DNA of 64,000 bases, taken from positions 1 through 64,000 of the forward strand of contig JAFSUU010000087.1 in the NCBI GenBank assembly GCA_017445115.1. The letters run 5' to 3'. Made by a program: the position numbers and the translations under genes. The notes beneath the pieces are model-generated. The model saw nothing but the letters and a program-made list of their open reading frames with translations, was not told the origin of the DNA and did not search any database. This DNA comes from Clostridia bacterium (GTDB lineage: Bacteria > Bacillota_A > Clostridia > Oscillospirales > CAG-272). Shown in pieces: positions 44,548 through 53,674 of the stretch (the first letter of the stretch is position 1; each line of letters opens with the position of its first letter).

Positions 44548-44853
44548 ATGATCACATCGGGAACAGTATTTCTGATAGTCATAGGGATAATGTTAATAGT
44601 TTACGGAATACTGTATTTCATTATGCCGGAGAAACTTTTGATGTTCGGGAACCGCTGGAGGTATCGCGACGCGACGCCGACAGACGCCGCCGTGACGTTG
44701 GGATACGTCAGCGCGGTGATCTGCCTGCTTGCAGGTGCAGCGGCGATCGTGCTCGCAGTGATAGGGATCATCGGCGCGGGACAGCCCGATATTCCGGTAT
44801 TCGAGATCACAGGCGAAGACACTTCTTTTTTCGCGGAATTTACAGTTGAATAA
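44548..44853 (+). CDS. Small two-helix membrane protein
   Basis: A 101-residue protein with hydrophobic helices at residues 6-27 (TVFLIVIGIMLIVYGILYFI) and 50-77 (AVTLGYVSAVICLLAGAAAIVLAVIGI). It resembles short Bacillota membrane proteins with a DUF6199-like layout, but that label is uncertain. GGAGGGA precedes the ATG. The downstream small gene is 104 bp away. No function is known. Confidence 0.55.
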   Translation: MITSGTVFLIVIGIMLIVYGILYFIMPEKLLMFGNRWRYRDATPTDAAVTLGYVSAVICLLAGAAAIVLAVIGIIGAGQPDIPVFEITGEDTSFFAEFTVE

Positions 44854-44956
44854 TGACATATATCCGATAAAGCCGGGAGGGGACGCCGTCTTCTTCCCGG
44901 CTTATTGATTTTTGCGGCAATTTGTGGTAAAATCGTCGTATAAAGGAGTATGCGGT

Positions 44957-45142
44957 ATGAAAAAGAAGACTTCCAACTGCGAGGACTGCGTCCACTACGA
45001 TTACAACGAAGAGACGGATGCGTACGAGTGCAACGAGGATCTCGACGAGGACGAACTCGTGAGGTTTATAAAGGGGGACAGCGGAAACTGTCCGTATTAC
45101 AGATATTACGACGAGTACAAATTTGTGAGAAAGCAGAACTGA
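44957..45142 (+). CDS. Small Cys-rich acidic protein (DUF6472-like)
   Basis: A 61-residue protein, MKKKTSNCEDCVHYDY..., with four Cys (C-x2-C near residue 8, C25 and C43 in GNCPYY) and many acidic and aromatic residues. It resembles the DUF6472 family of Clostridia, perhaps a single zinc site. The ATG 44957 follows AAAGGAG. comM starts 14 bp after, so the two are probably co-transcribed. Confidence 0.65.
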   Translation: MKKKTSNCEDCVHYDYNEETDAYECNEDLDEDELVRFIKGDSGNCPYYRYYDEYKFVRKQN

Positions 45143-45155
45143 GGGCAGAAGAAAT

Positions 45156-46685
45156 ATGCTGACAACGTCATACGGCGCGGGACTTCTGGGGATCGACGGA
45201 TTTATCGTCACGGTCGAATGCAACAGTACGAGATCGCTCCCCGGCTTTGAGATGGTCGGGCTTCCCGACGCCGCGGTAAAGGAATCTCAGCAAAGAGTGG
45301 AGACCGCGATGTTCAACTCGGGCATCGCCGGATCCGATCTGAATATAAAAATCAATCTCGCGCCCGCGGATATGAAAAAAGAGGGCTCGGCGCTCGATCT
45401 TGCGATAGCCGCGGCTATCCTTCAGGGCAAAAAGGTCGTACCGCTCGGAGTCGATCTTTCGGACAAAATGTTCGTCGGAGAGCTTTCGTTTTCCGGCGCG
45501 CTTCGCCCGGTCCACGGAGCGCTCAGCATGGCGATCGCGGCAAGGGATCACGGGATAAAAGAACTTTTCGTTCCTGTCGAAAATGCGAGAGAGGCGGCGG
45601 TCGTCGAGGGGATAACGGTCTATCCGTGCCCGTCTCTTGCGGAAGTGATAGCGCATCTTGCAGGCAGAAAAGAAATAACCCCCGCCGAGCACGCGATATA
45701 CGACGCCGACGCGGCGTTCGCCTTCGGTCCCGATTTTGCCGACGTCAAAGGTCAGGAGGCGGTAAAGCGCGCGCTGGAGATCGCCGCCGCGGGAGGACAT
45801 AACGTCTTGATGATCGGACCTCCGGGCTCCGGCAAGTCGATGATGGCGAAAAGACTTCCGTCGATCCTTCCTCCGATGACTTTCTCGGAGGCGGTCGAAA
45901 CGACGAGGATCCATTCGGCGTCGGGCATGATGAAGGACGGAGATTCGCTGATAACCGTGCGCCCGTTCCGCTCGCCTCACCACACGATGAGTGCGCCGTC
46001 GATGGTCGGCGGCGGAAGGATACCGACCGCCGGAGAAGTCTCCCTTTCGCACAACGGCGTTCTGTTTCTTGACGAGCTCCCCGAGTTTGCGAAAAACGTG
46101 ACGGAGAGTTTACGTCAGCCGATGGAGGACGGAAAGGTGACGATCACGAGGACCGCGGGAAGACTCACTTTCCCGAGTTCGTTCATGCTCGTCGCGGCGA
46201 TGAATCCGTGCAAGTGCGGATACTACGGTTCGAGTTCAAGGCGCTGCACCTGCCGTCCCGACGACATAAAGAAATATCTTGCGAAAATAAGCGGTCCGCT
46301 GCTTGACAGAATAGATATCCAGGTGGAAGTTCCCGCGCTCTCGTTCGGAGAACTGACCGCAAGGCGCGACGCGGAGCCGTCCGCCGCCATACGCGAAAGA
46401 GTCGTCGCGGCGAGAAAGGTCGCCGAAGAACGTCTGAGGGGCGACGGGATGACCTGCAACGCCGCCATGACGACGAAGGAGATCAAAAAATACTGCGCCA
46501 TCGACGATAGGGCGGAAGGCGTTCTTCGCTCGGCGTTCGAGACGATGGGAATGTCCGGCAGAGGGTACGACAGGATCCTTCGGGTTGCGAGGACGATCGC
46601 GGACCTCGACGGCAAGGAGAATATCGACGTTCGCCACGTCGCCGAGGCGGTAAGGCTCAGAACGCTCGATAAAAAGTATTTTTGA
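45156..46685 (+). CDS. ComM/YifB-family Mg-chelatase-like AAA+ protein
   Basis: A 509-residue protein of the ComM/YifB family, which acts as a hexameric helicase that promotes branch migration in natural transformation in some bacteria. The N-terminal Lon-protease-like domain (MLTTSYGAGLLGIDGFIV, GFEMVGLPDAAVKESQQRV) is followed by an AAA+ module with Walker A GPPGSGKSMMAKRL and Walker B VLFLDELPEF and a C-terminal Mg-chelatase domain. The Cys motif CKCGYYGSSSRRCTC is also typical. Length is normal. Confidence 0.92.
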   Translation: MLTTSYGAGLLGIDGFIVTVECNSTRSLPGFEMVGLPDAAVKESQQRVETAMFNSGIAGSDLNIKINLAPADMKKEGSALDLAIAAAILQGKKVVPLGVDLSDKMFVGELSFSGALRPVHGALSMAIAARDHGIKELFVPVENAREAAVVEGITVYPCPSLAEVIAHLAGRKEITPAEHAIYDADAAFAFGPDFADVKGQEAVKRALEIAAAGGHNVLMIGPPGSGKSMMAKRLPSILPPMTFSEAVETTRIHSASGMMKDGDSLITVRPFRSPHHTMSAPSMVGGGRIPTAGEVSLSHNGVLFLDELPEFAKNVTESLRQPMEDGKVTITRTAGRLTFPSSFMLVAAMNPCKCGYYGSSSRRCTCRPDDIKKYLAKISGPLLDRIDIQVEVPALSFGELTARRDAEPSAAIRERVVAARKVAEERLRGDGMTCNAAMTTKEIKKYCAIDDRAEGVLRSAFETMGMSGRGYDRILRVARTIADLDGKENIDVRHVAEAVRLRTLDKKYF

Positions 46686-46711
46686 AGATAAAAACCGTTG
46701 TACAGAATTAC

Positions 46712-46739
46712 CCGCCCCGCTTTGTCGGGGCGGATTTTT
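46712..46739 (+). terminator. comM terminator
   Basis: CCGCCCCG (46712-46719) pairs with CGGGGCGG (46726-46733), followed by ATTTTTG. Confidence 0.92.
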
Positions 46740-46781
46740 GTCGTAAAATATCACGTTTTTGAGATTTTTTCCGGAAAACGC

Positions 46782-46810
46782 TTGACACAGAGCGTTTTGC
46801 CGTGTAGAAT
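46782..46810 (+). promoter_or_regulatory. Promoter of the lysine operon
   Basis: TTGACA (46782-46787), 17 bp, TAGAAT (46805-46810), just before the riboswitch. Confidence 0.85.
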
Positions 46811-46820
46811 ACTATCAATC

Positions 46821-46977
46821 GATAGAGGCGCGTAATATCAAAAGTAACGCCGCAGAAACGGTCTGCCGAAGACCGCGGCGCGAAAGGGAGTTACGCCGAA
46901 GACACGGTGAGGCGAACCGTGCTCTGGGAGACGGGAATAAGATCCCGGCTACTGTCGCAGAAATGCGGAGAGCTATC
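46821..46977 (+). promoter_or_regulatory. Lysine riboswitch (L box) aptamer
   Basis: GATAG (46821-46825) pairs with CTATC (46973-46977) as P1. Inside are L-box core segments: AGAGGCGCG, ATATCAAAAGTAAC, GAAAGGGAGTTACGCCGAAG and CTGTCGCAGAAATGCGG. Lysine binding would favour the terminator at 47024 and lower dapA-dapB-ddh-lysA expression. The downstream pathway fits the ligand. Confidence 0.92.
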
Positions 46978-47023
46978 AAAAATAAGATATTTATAAGGAT
47001 ATTTCGCAATATCCGTATCTTGG

Positions 47024-47057
47024 ATGATGGTTACTTTATCGGTTGCCGTCATTTTTT
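47024..47057 (+). terminator. Riboswitch-controlled terminator
   Basis: ATGATGGTTAC (47024-47034) pairs with GTTGCCGTCAT (47042-47052), with one T-T mismatch and G-U pairs, followed by a six-T run. Just upstream, a hairpin with GGATATT/AATATCC and AAGATA/TATCTT (46985-47021) may take part in the alternative fold. Confidence 0.8.
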
Positions 47058-47102
47058 GTTATATGCGGCAGGATAAAAAAACAGCAAACAAGGAGAAAAG
47101 AA

Positions 47103-47993
47103 ATGAAAAACACGGTTTTTACAGGCGCGGCAACGGCGATCGTCACCCCTTTTTATGAGGACGGAAGCGTAGATTTCGAGAGCTTCGGAAGACTCATCGA
47201 CTTTCAGATAGCGTCCGGCATCGATGCTATAGTCGTCGCGGGAACGACGGGCGAGGGTTCGACTCTCTCCGACGAGGAACACCGCGACGTTATGAGATAC
47301 TGCGTCGAGCGCGTGGCTCACCGCGTCCCCGTCATCGCGGGAACGGGTTCGAACGACACCGCGTACGCAATAGATCTTACTCTCGCCGCTTGCGAGATGG
47401 GCGCAGACGCGATGCTTCTCGTCACACCTTACTATAACAAGGCGACCCAGGGCGGTCTTATCAAATCCTTTGAAGCGATAGCGGACGCGTCGGACAAGCC
47501 CTGCATCCTGTACAACGTTCCGTCGAGAACGGGCTGCAATCTTCAGCCGAAAACCGTAGCGGCACTCGCCGATCATCCGAACATCGTCGGCGTGAAAGAG
47601 GCGTCGGGAAATATCTCTCAGATCGCAGAAATCGCCGCTCTTTGCGGCGACAGGATCGATCTGTATTCCGGCAACGACGATCAGATCGTCCCGATCATGT
47701 CGCTCGGAGGAAAAGGAGTTATCTCCGTCCTTTCAAATCTGCTCCCCGCGGAAACGTCGAAAATGTGCCGCCTTTGCCTGGAAGGAAATTACCCCGCCGC
47801 CGCAAAAATGCAGCTTGAATATCTGCCACTTATCAACGCCCTGTTCTGCGAGGTGAATCCGATCCCCGCAAAAGCGGCGATGCACGCCATGGGATTCGGC
47901 GCGAATTCGCTGAGGCTCCCGCTGACGCCGATGGAAACGGCGCACGAGGAAATTCTCCTTCGCGAAATGAGAGCGCGTGGGATAAACGTATAA
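47103..47993 (+). CDS. dapA: 4-hydroxy-tetrahydrodipicolinate synthase
   Basis: A 296-residue aldolase that condenses pyruvate and aspartate semialdehyde, the first step committed to lysine/meso-DAP. Visible are GTTGEGSTLSDEEH, YNVPSRTGCN (catalytic Tyr) and the Schiff-base Lys in VGVKEASGNI. The ATG 47103 has AAGGAG 7 bp upstream. It is the first gene after a lysine riboswitch and the first of a four-gene operon. Confidence 0.97.
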   Translation: MKNTVFTGAATAIVTPFYEDGSVDFESFGRLIDFQIASGIDAIVVAGTTGEGSTLSDEEHRDVMRYCVERVAHRVPVIAGTGSNDTAYAIDLTLAACEMGADAMLLVTPYYNKATQGGLIKSFEAIADASDKPCILYNVPSRTGCNLQPKTVAALADHPNIVGVKEASGNISQIAEIAALCGDRIDLYSGNDDQIVPIMSLGGKGVISVLSNLLPAETSKMCRLCLEGNYPAAAKMQLEYLPLINALFCEVNPIPAKAAMHAMGFGANSLRLPLTPMETAHEEILLREMRARGINV

Positions 47994-48003
47994 GGAGCGG
48001 CGT

Positions 48004-48750
48004 ATGAATATTTTACTGAGCGGTATTTGCGGGCACATGGGAAACGAGGTCCTTTCGGCGTCGCGCGAAGCGGACAGCGGAGTCACTGTCACATCGGGCG
48101 TCGATCCTTTTGCGAAAGAGGGGATCCCGGTCCCGGTTTTCAAGTCTTTCGACGAAGTAAAGGGAGACTTTGACTGCGTGATAGATTTTTCAAATCACGC
48201 GGCGACGGCATCTCTCACTGATTTTGCGGTAAAGAATTCCCTCCCTCTCGTCATAGCGACGACCGGACAGACGGAGGAGCAAAGACAGATGATCGAGAAA
48301 GCGTCGCGCATTATTCCGATCTTCTTCGCCGCGAACTTTTCGATCGGAGTCGCGCTTCTTTGCGCGCTCGCAAAAAAGACGGCGTCGGTGATGAAGGACG
48401 CCGAGATCGAGATCGTTGAGATACATCACGACCGCAAGGTCGATGCACCGAGCGGAACGGCGATCGCCCTTGCGGACTCGATATGCGAGGTCCGTCCCGG
48501 ATCAAGGGTCGTCTGTGGCAGAAGCGGACACGAAAAGCGCGGAAAAGACGACATCGGGATAAGCAGCGTCCGCATCGGAAACGTCGTCGGCGTTCACGAA
48601 GTGCTCGTCGGAACGAAATACGAGACGGTGACCTTAAAGCACGAAGCGCACGACCGGGCTCTGTTTGCCTCCGGCGCGCTCGCCGCGGCAAAATTTCTCG
48701 TCGGCAAAGAACCCGGACTTTACACAATGCAGGATATGATAAGAATTTAA
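48004..48750 (+). CDS. dapB: 4-hydroxy-tetrahydrodipicolinate reductase
   Basis: A 248-residue reductase that makes tetrahydrodipicolinate with NAD(P)H. The Rossmann start MNILLSGICGHMGNEVL, the catalytic EIHHDRKVDAPSGTA and the C-terminal dimerisation part are all present. GGAG lies just before the ATG, 10 bp after dapA. The glycine-rich loop (SGICGHMG) is as usual. Confidence 0.97.
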   Translation: MNILLSGICGHMGNEVLSASREADSGVTVTSGVDPFAKEGIPVPVFKSFDEVKGDFDCVIDFSNHAATASLTDFAVKNSLPLVIATTGQTEEQRQMIEKASRIIPIFFAANFSIGVALLCALAKKTASVMKDAEIEIVEIHHDRKVDAPSGTAIALADSICEVRPGSRVVCGRSGHEKRGKDDIGISSVRIGNVVGVHEVLVGTKYETVTLKHEAHDRALFASGALAAAKFLVGKEPGLYTMQDMIRI

Positions 48751-48772
48751 CGAACCGATCGGAGGTGTTTTT

Positions 48773-49750
48773 ATGAGAATAGGAATTTACGGATACGGAA
48801 ATCTCGGGCGCGGAGTTGAATATGCCGCGTCGCAGAACGAAGATGTTGAAGTCGTCGGCGTGTTCACAAGACGCGCGCCCGAAACGGTTTCGACCGTGCT
48901 AGGCGCGCCGGTATACAGTGCTTCGCGCGTCGGAGAGTTCAAAGATAAGATCGACGTTATGATAATCTGCGGCGGCAGCGCGACGGATCTTCCGAAAATG
49001 ACGCCGGAGATCGCAAAAAACTTTTCTCTCGTCGACAGCTTTGACACCCATCCGAAAATACCCGAACATTTCGCGGCGGTCGACGCGGCGGCAAAGGCGG
49101 CGGGAACGCTCGCTCTTATCTCCGCGGGCTGGGATCCCGGGATGTTCTCGCTGAACAGAATTTACTCGGCGTCTATCCTTCCGCAGGGTGAAACGTACAC
49201 CTTCTGGGGACGCGGAGTCAGCCAGGGTCACTCGGACGCGGTGCGCCGAATCGACGGAGTAATAGACGCAAGACAGTATACGATACCGAGAGAGGAGGCG
49301 CTCGAAGCCGTAAGGAGCGGTTCAAATCCCGTTCTGACGACACGCGAAAAGCATCTTCGCGAGTGCTTCGTCGTCGCAGAGGAAGGCGCGGACCTTTCAA
49401 GGATCGAGAACGAGATCAAAACGATGCCCGACTATTTTGCGGATTACGACACTACCGTTCATTTCATTTCCCTTGAAGAGATGAAGCGCGACCACGCGGA
49501 GCTCCCGCACGGCGGATTCGTCATCAGAAGCGGAAAGACCGGCAAAGACGGCGCTCACAATCACACTATAGAATACAAGCTGACTCTCGACTCCAACCCC
49601 GAATTCACGTCGGGCGTACTCGTCGCCGCGGCAAGAGCGGTCGACAGAATGAGGAAAAGGGGCGAGACAGGATGCATAACGCTGTTTGACGTTGCGCCGC
49701 GCGACCTCTCTCCCCTCTCTCCGGAGGAACAGAGAGCGACTATGCTTTGA
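48773..49750 (+). CDS. ddh: meso-Diaminopimelate dehydrogenase
   Basis: A 325-residue NADPH-dependent enzyme that aminates tetrahydrodipicolinate directly to meso-DAP. N-terminal Rossmann region MRIGIYGYGNLGRGVEYA, then ICGGSATDLP, SFDTHPKIPEHF, AGWDPGMFSLNR and WGRGVSQGHSDAVRRI, all characteristic of Ddh. It replaces the succinylase, acetylase or DapL routes, none of which is in the window. A GGAGG ribosome site precedes ATG 48773. Confidence 0.97.
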   Translation: MRIGIYGYGNLGRGVEYAASQNEDVEVVGVFTRRAPETVSTVLGAPVYSASRVGEFKDKIDVMIICGGSATDLPKMTPEIAKNFSLVDSFDTHPKIPEHFAAVDAAAKAAGTLALISAGWDPGMFSLNRIYSASILPQGETYTFWGRGVSQGHSDAVRRIDGVIDARQYTIPREEALEAVRSGSNPVLTTREKHLRECFVVAEEGADLSRIENEIKTMPDYFADYDTTVHFISLEEMKRDHAELPHGGFVIRSGKTGKDGAHNHTIEYKLTLDSNPEFTSGVLVAAARAVDRMRKRGETGCITLFDVAPRDLSPLSPEEQRATML

Positions 49751-49782
49751 TTTGAAGTTTGTTAAACCGCGAGGATGAATAA

Positions 49783-51108
49783 ATGACGACAGTTCTTGAA
49801 AAGAAAGACCTTTTGTGCGAAAACGTCTCGGTAAACGAAGCGGGGCATCTCTGCTTCGCCGGTCAGGACGTGACGGAACTCGCTGAAAAATACGGAACGC
49901 CGCTGTACCTTATGGACGAGGACAGGATCAGAGAGCGCTGCCGTACGTACCGAGAGGCGCTAAGCGAGGCGTTCGGCAAAGGTGCCCGCGCGGCGTACGC
50001 GTCAAAGGCGGCATCGTTCAAAGAAATATACAGGATAATGGCTGACGAGGGGATGCTCGTCGACGTCGTCTCCTGCGGCGAGATCTTTACGGCGCACGAG
50101 GCGGGCTTCCCTCTTGAAAACGCGCTTTTCCACTCGAACAACAAGACGGACGAGGACGTCGCGTTCGCGATGGCGCACGGGATCGGGTATTTCGTCGCCG
50201 ACAACCAGGAAGAGCTGTACGCTGTTGACAGAGAGTGTTCGAAGACCGGACGCCGCCAGAAAGTACTTCTCCGGCTGACTCCCGGGATAGATCCGCACAC
50301 GTTCGCCGCGGTCTCGACGGGAAAAGTCGATTCAAAATTCGGCTCCGCGATAGAGACAGGTCAGGCGAAGGAGATCACCGCGACAGCGCTTTCCCTTCCG
50401 GGCATAGAACTTGCCGGATACCACTGCCACATAGGCTCTCAGATATTTGACGACGAAGTATATCTTCGCGCCGCTGACGTGATGCTGACGTTTATGGCGC
50501 AGATGAGGGACGAGCTCGGTTTCACCGCCCGCATTCTCGACCTCGGAGGCGGCTTCGGAGTGAGATATCTTCCGTCCGATCCGCACGTCGACATCAGAAA
50601 GAATATCTTTGATATCGCGGACTTTGTTAAAGATGCGTGTGTCCGCCTCGCGCTTCCTCTTCCGGCAGTCATACTTGAGCCGGGGCGAAGCATCGTCGCA
50701 GACGCGGGAATGACGCTTTATACGGCGGGGACCGTCAAAAAAATACCGGAGTTCGTTAATTACGTCTCGGTCGACGGCGGAATGACGGACAACGTAAGGT
50801 TCGCTATGTACAAGTCGCCCTACACGCTCTTCGCGGCGAATAAAATGAACGAGGAGTGCACAATGACGGCAAGCGTCGTCGGAAGATGCTGCGAGAGCGG
50901 CGACGTCATTCAGGAGAAAGTCGCGCTTCCCGCGTCCGTCGGGCGCGGTGATGTGATCGCCTGCCTTTCGACCGGAGCGTACAACTACTCCATGGCGTCG
51001 AACTATAACCGCATACCGCGTCCGCCCGTCGTGATGCTGAAAAACGGTACGAGCCGTATCGCGGTGAGAAGAGAAACTTACGGCGATCTCGCGTCGCTCG
51101 ACAACTGA
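49783..51108 (+). CDS. lysA: Diaminopimelate decarboxylase
   Basis: A 441-residue PLP enzyme that decarboxylates meso-DAP to L-lysine. The PLP Lys is in AYASKAASFKEIYRI; LVDVVSCGEIFTAHEAGFPLENALFHSNNKTDEDV, GYHCHIGSQ and GGGFGVRYLP follow. The active-site Cys region reads CCESGDVI. The operon thus converts aspartate semialdehyde to lysine. GAGGATG precedes the start. A terminator lies just after the stop. Confidence 0.97.
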   Translation: MTTVLEKKDLLCENVSVNEAGHLCFAGQDVTELAEKYGTPLYLMDEDRIRERCRTYREALSEAFGKGARAAYASKAASFKEIYRIMADEGMLVDVVSCGEIFTAHEAGFPLENALFHSNNKTDEDVAFAMAHGIGYFVADNQEELYAVDRECSKTGRRQKVLLRLTPGIDPHTFAAVSTGKVDSKFGSAIETGQAKEITATALSLPGIELAGYHCHIGSQIFDDEVYLRAADVMLTFMAQMRDELGFTARILDLGGGFGVRYLPSDPHVDIRKNIFDIADFVKDACVRLALPLPAVILEPGRSIVADAGMTLYTAGTVKKIPEFVNYVSVDGGMTDNVRFAMYKSPYTLFAANKMNEECTMTASVVGRCCESGDVIQEKVALPASVGRGDVIACLSTGAYNYSMASNYNRIPRPPVVMLKNGTSRIAVRRETYGDLASLDN

Positions 51109-51114
51109 TAATTT

Positions 51115-51145
51115 ACGGGCGGTCACACTCAAACCGCCCGTTTTT
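51115..51145 (+). terminator. Terminator of the lysine operon
   Basis: ACGGGCGGT (51115-51123) pairs with ACCGCCCGT (51133-51141), followed by TTTT. Confidence 0.93.
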
Positions 51146-51199
51146 CCGTTTTTTGCCCTTGTAAATATAAAATATATATATAATTTTTCCCGAAAAGTG

Positions 51200-51229
51200 T
51201 TGACAAAAGCGTTGTATTATAGTTATAAT
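51200..51229 (+). promoter_or_regulatory. rpmH promoter
   Basis: TTGACA (51200-51205), 18 bp, TATAAT (51224-51229), about 80 bp upstream of rpmH. Confidence 0.8.
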
Positions 51230-51310
51230 ATATTTTGCCTATGCGTATAGGGATATTTGTGTCCCGTTATAAGATCGATAATTTTTCACTTAAAATAAGG
51301 AGGTGCGATA

Positions 51311-51445
51311 ATGCTCAGAACATATCAGCCCAAAAAGCGTCAGAGAAAAAAGGTTCACGGATTCAGAAAGAGAATGAGCACTGCGGACGGCAGAGAAGTA
51401 CTTAAGAGACGCCGCGCTAAAGGAAGAGCAAGACTTTCTCACTGA
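51311..51445 (+). CDS. rpmH: 50S ribosomal protein L34
   Basis: A 44-residue basic protein of the large ribosomal subunit, [20 protein letters not shown]..., with the family ending KGRARLSH. It was too short for a long-ORF scan but is preceded by AGGAGGTG and a promoter. rnpA follows 121 bp downstream, as in nearly all bacteria. A hairpin ACCTCCGA/TCGGAGGT (51497-51522) lies in that gap. Confidence 0.97.
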   Translation: MLRTYQPKKRQRKKVHGFRKRMSTADGREVLKRRRAKGRARLSH

Positions 51446-51566
51446 GCGCTGTCCTGACTCGAATATCAAGCGCACCCGAGATAAAACCGGTGACTGACCT
51501 CCGATCTTAAAGCGTCGGAGGTTTCATACTATAAGGGACGCCGGGCTGCCGCAAAAGGAGAGTCTG

Positions 51567-52013
51567 ATGAAATTCACGTCACTAAAAGAAAACCATCTGT
51601 TCTCTAAGGCGTATTCAAGCCGCCAGAGAGCGGTGACTCACACGGTCGCCGTTTACGTGCTGAAAGACCGGCACGAAAAGAGACTCAGGATGGCAAACCC
51701 GCAAAAAGAGAGCATAAACCGTGTGGGCGTCTCTGCCTCAAAAAAGATCGGAGGCGCAGTGGAAAGAAACCGGGCGAAAAGAGTCATAAGAGAAGCGTAT
51801 AGGCAGATTGACCGCTCGCTTGGGATTAAGCGCGGATTCATAGTAGTTATGGCCGCAAGAGAAAGAGCCGCTGTTTGTAAAATGCAGGACGCAAAGCGTG
51901 ACTTGCAGTATGCGCTCACAAAACTCGGTATGCTCGAGACAACGCCGGACGAGCCGGCAAAATTTACGCGGACAGAAGAAGTTTGTCCGCAGGAGGACCT
52001 GAATGATGAATAA
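51567..52013 (+). CDS. rnpA: RNase P protein component
   Basis: A 148-residue basic protein that binds the 5' leader of pre-tRNA together with RNase P RNA (rnpB, 25835). Recognised from [40 protein letters not shown] (RNR motif) and the C-terminal [11 protein letters not shown]. The last ~20 residues (acidic tail) are longer than usual. AAAGGAG precedes the ATG. It overlaps yidD by 11 bp. Confidence 0.95.
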   Translation: MKFTSLKENHLFSKAYSSRQRAVTHTVAVYVLKDRHEKRLRMANPQKESINRVGVSASKKIGGAVERNRAKRVIREAYRQIDRSLGIKRGFIVVMAARERAAVCKMQDAKRDLQYALTKLGMLETTPDEPAKFTRTEEVCPQEDLNDE

Positions 52014-52335
52014 GATCAACCGGATCTTGTCGTGGCCCTTCGTTGCTCTGATAAGATTTTATCAGAGATTTATCTCTCCGTACAAGGCGCCCTCGTGCCG
52101 TTTCACGCCGACCTGCTCCGTTTACGCGGTGACAGCGCTTCGGGAGTGGGGACCGATAATCGGGCTTTTGCTTACCGTATGGCGTGTACTGAGGTGCAAC
52201 CCTTTTTCAAAGGGAGGGAGCGATCCCGTTCCCGTGCCGTGGTGGAAGAGAAAGAAAAAGGGAGACGCAAAAGACGCCTCCGTAAATACGACGGACGGCG
52301 ACGCGCCGTCAGACGAACAAACACAAAGGAATTAA
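52003..52335 (+). CDS. yidD: Membrane protein insertion efficiency factor YidD
   Basis: A 110-residue YidD/UPF0161 protein. It has the family core [25 protein letters not shown], two Cys and the following [18 protein letters not shown]. It assists YidC in inserting membrane proteins and lies on the inner face of the membrane. It has an added polar tail of about 25 residues. The ATG overlaps the end of rnpA; GGAGG is 6 bp upstream. ATG 52006 is an alternative. Confidence 0.95.
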   Translation: MMNKINRILSWPFVALIRFYQRFISPYKAPSCRFTPTCSVYAVTALREWGPIIGLLLTVWRVLRCNPFSKGGSDPVPVPWWKRKKKGDAKDASVNTTDGDAPSDEQTQRN

Positions 52336-52338
52336 ACT

Positions 52339-53658
52339 ATGTTTATTGAAGGAATCACCGACATAATCAGAGTGCCTATCGCGTTTATCCTTCGCATTTG
52401 TCACGACTTTCTGAACTGGATAGGTGCGGGAAACTATCTTTTCGCGCTTCTTCTGTTTGCACTCATTATGCAGATCATTCTGCTTCCGTTCGGAATTAAA
52501 CAGCAGAAGAACTCGATAAGACAGGCGAAACTCGCGCCGAAAGTCGCTGCGATCCGCAACAAATATAAAGGCAGGACCGACAAAGCGACTCAGCAGAAGA
52601 TTCAGGAAGAGACCATGGCACTCTATCAGAAAGAGCACTTCAACCCTATGAGCGGTTGTCTGCCTCTCCTGATACAGATGCCTATCCTTTTCGCGCTGTT
52701 CAGAGTTATCACAATGCCTATGCGTTATCTCGCGAGCGTCAGCACCGAGGCGATCTCTAAAATGATCAACCTCGTGAACGGACTTGCCGCGAAAGGCGTA
52801 ACTGGTATCGAAGCTATCAAATCATCAGACGCATACGCGCAGATAAAACTCGTGTCCAACCTCCGCGTTCTCGGCGAAAGCGCTTCGAACGGTCTTGCTA
52901 AAGCCGCGGGCGTCGCTGATTTCGATTTTTCAAGGATCCCGAACTTCAAAATGTTCGGAGGCTCTATCGACCTTTCGGAAGCTCCGTATGCGTCTTTGAC
53001 CAAAGGCGGCGGTTTTAACTGGAGTTGGATGATCCTCATTCCGATCATCACGGTCGGAGCTCTCTTCCTCAGCCAGTGGCTGACAAAGAAGTTCACATAT
53101 CAGGACCCGACTCAGGCAGCCGCTCAGAAGGGCTGCAGCATGAAAGTCATGATGTACGCGCTTCCGTTCCTTTCCGGATATTTCGCGCTGATGTATGCAG
53201 CGGCGATCGGTATCTACTGGATATTCAGAAACCTGCTCTCTGTGCTTCAGCAGTTCATTCTGTCTAAAGCGATGCCGCTTCCGGTCTTCACCGAAGAAGA
53301 TTACAAGGAAGCCGAACGGGAGATGTATAAGACGCAAACGAAGAAGAGAGTCAAGGGCGAGAGGGATCCCAACCGTCCTAAAGTCCGTTCTCTCCATCAC
53401 ATCGACGACGATGACGACGAGGAGTACGTAAGCTCCGGAAGTCCCACGAAGTACGATGATGACGAAGGCGATGAAGCTCCCGTAAAAGAGCTTGAGGCAG
53501 CATCCGGATCCGACGGCGAAGAAAGTGCCGAAAAGGCGGAAAAGACCGAGCCGGAAGATAAAAAAGATGACGGCGAAAAAGCCACAAAGCTCAACGGAGT
53601 TATAGTCGAGGCCCCGATCAAAGACGACAAGGGCACAAAATATAAGAAGAAAAAATGA
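52339..53658 (+). CDS. yidC: Membrane insertase YidC/OxaA1
   Basis: A 439-residue Oxa1-type insertase. The first helix (GNYLFALLLFALIMQIILLPF) is followed by a cytoplasmic coiled-coil hairpin (KQQKNSIRQAKLAPKVAAI), then further helices (LPLLIQMPILFALFRVI and later segments ending near residue 310). The tail of about 115 residues is very charged and rich in Lys, Asp and Glu, probably disordered and cytoplasmic. The N terminus has no lipobox, unlike B. subtilis YidC. The central loop between helices is longer than usual. AAAGGA precedes ATG and yidD ends 3 bp before. Confidence 0.93.
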   Translation: MFIEGITDIIRVPIAFILRICHDFLNWIGAGNYLFALLLFALIMQIILLPFGIKQQKNSIRQAKLAPKVAAIRNKYKGRTDKATQQKIQEETMALYQKEHFNPMSGCLPLLIQMPILFALFRVITMPMRYLASVSTEAISKMINLVNGLAAKGVTGIEAIKSSDAYAQIKLVSNLRVLGESASNGLAKAAGVADFDFSRIPNFKMFGGSIDLSEAPYASLTKGGGFNWSWMILIPIITVGALFLSQWLTKKFTYQDPTQAAAQKGCSMKVMMYALPFLSGYFALMYAAAIGIYWIFRNLLSVLQQFILSKAMPLPVFTEEDYKEAEREMYKTQTKKRVKGERDPNRPKVRSLHHIDDDDDEEYVSSGSPTKYDDDEGDEAPVKELEAASGSDGEESAEKAEKTEPEDKKDDGEKATKLNGVIVEAPIKDDKGTKYKKKK

Positions 53659-53674
53659 GGAATACAACGAATTT

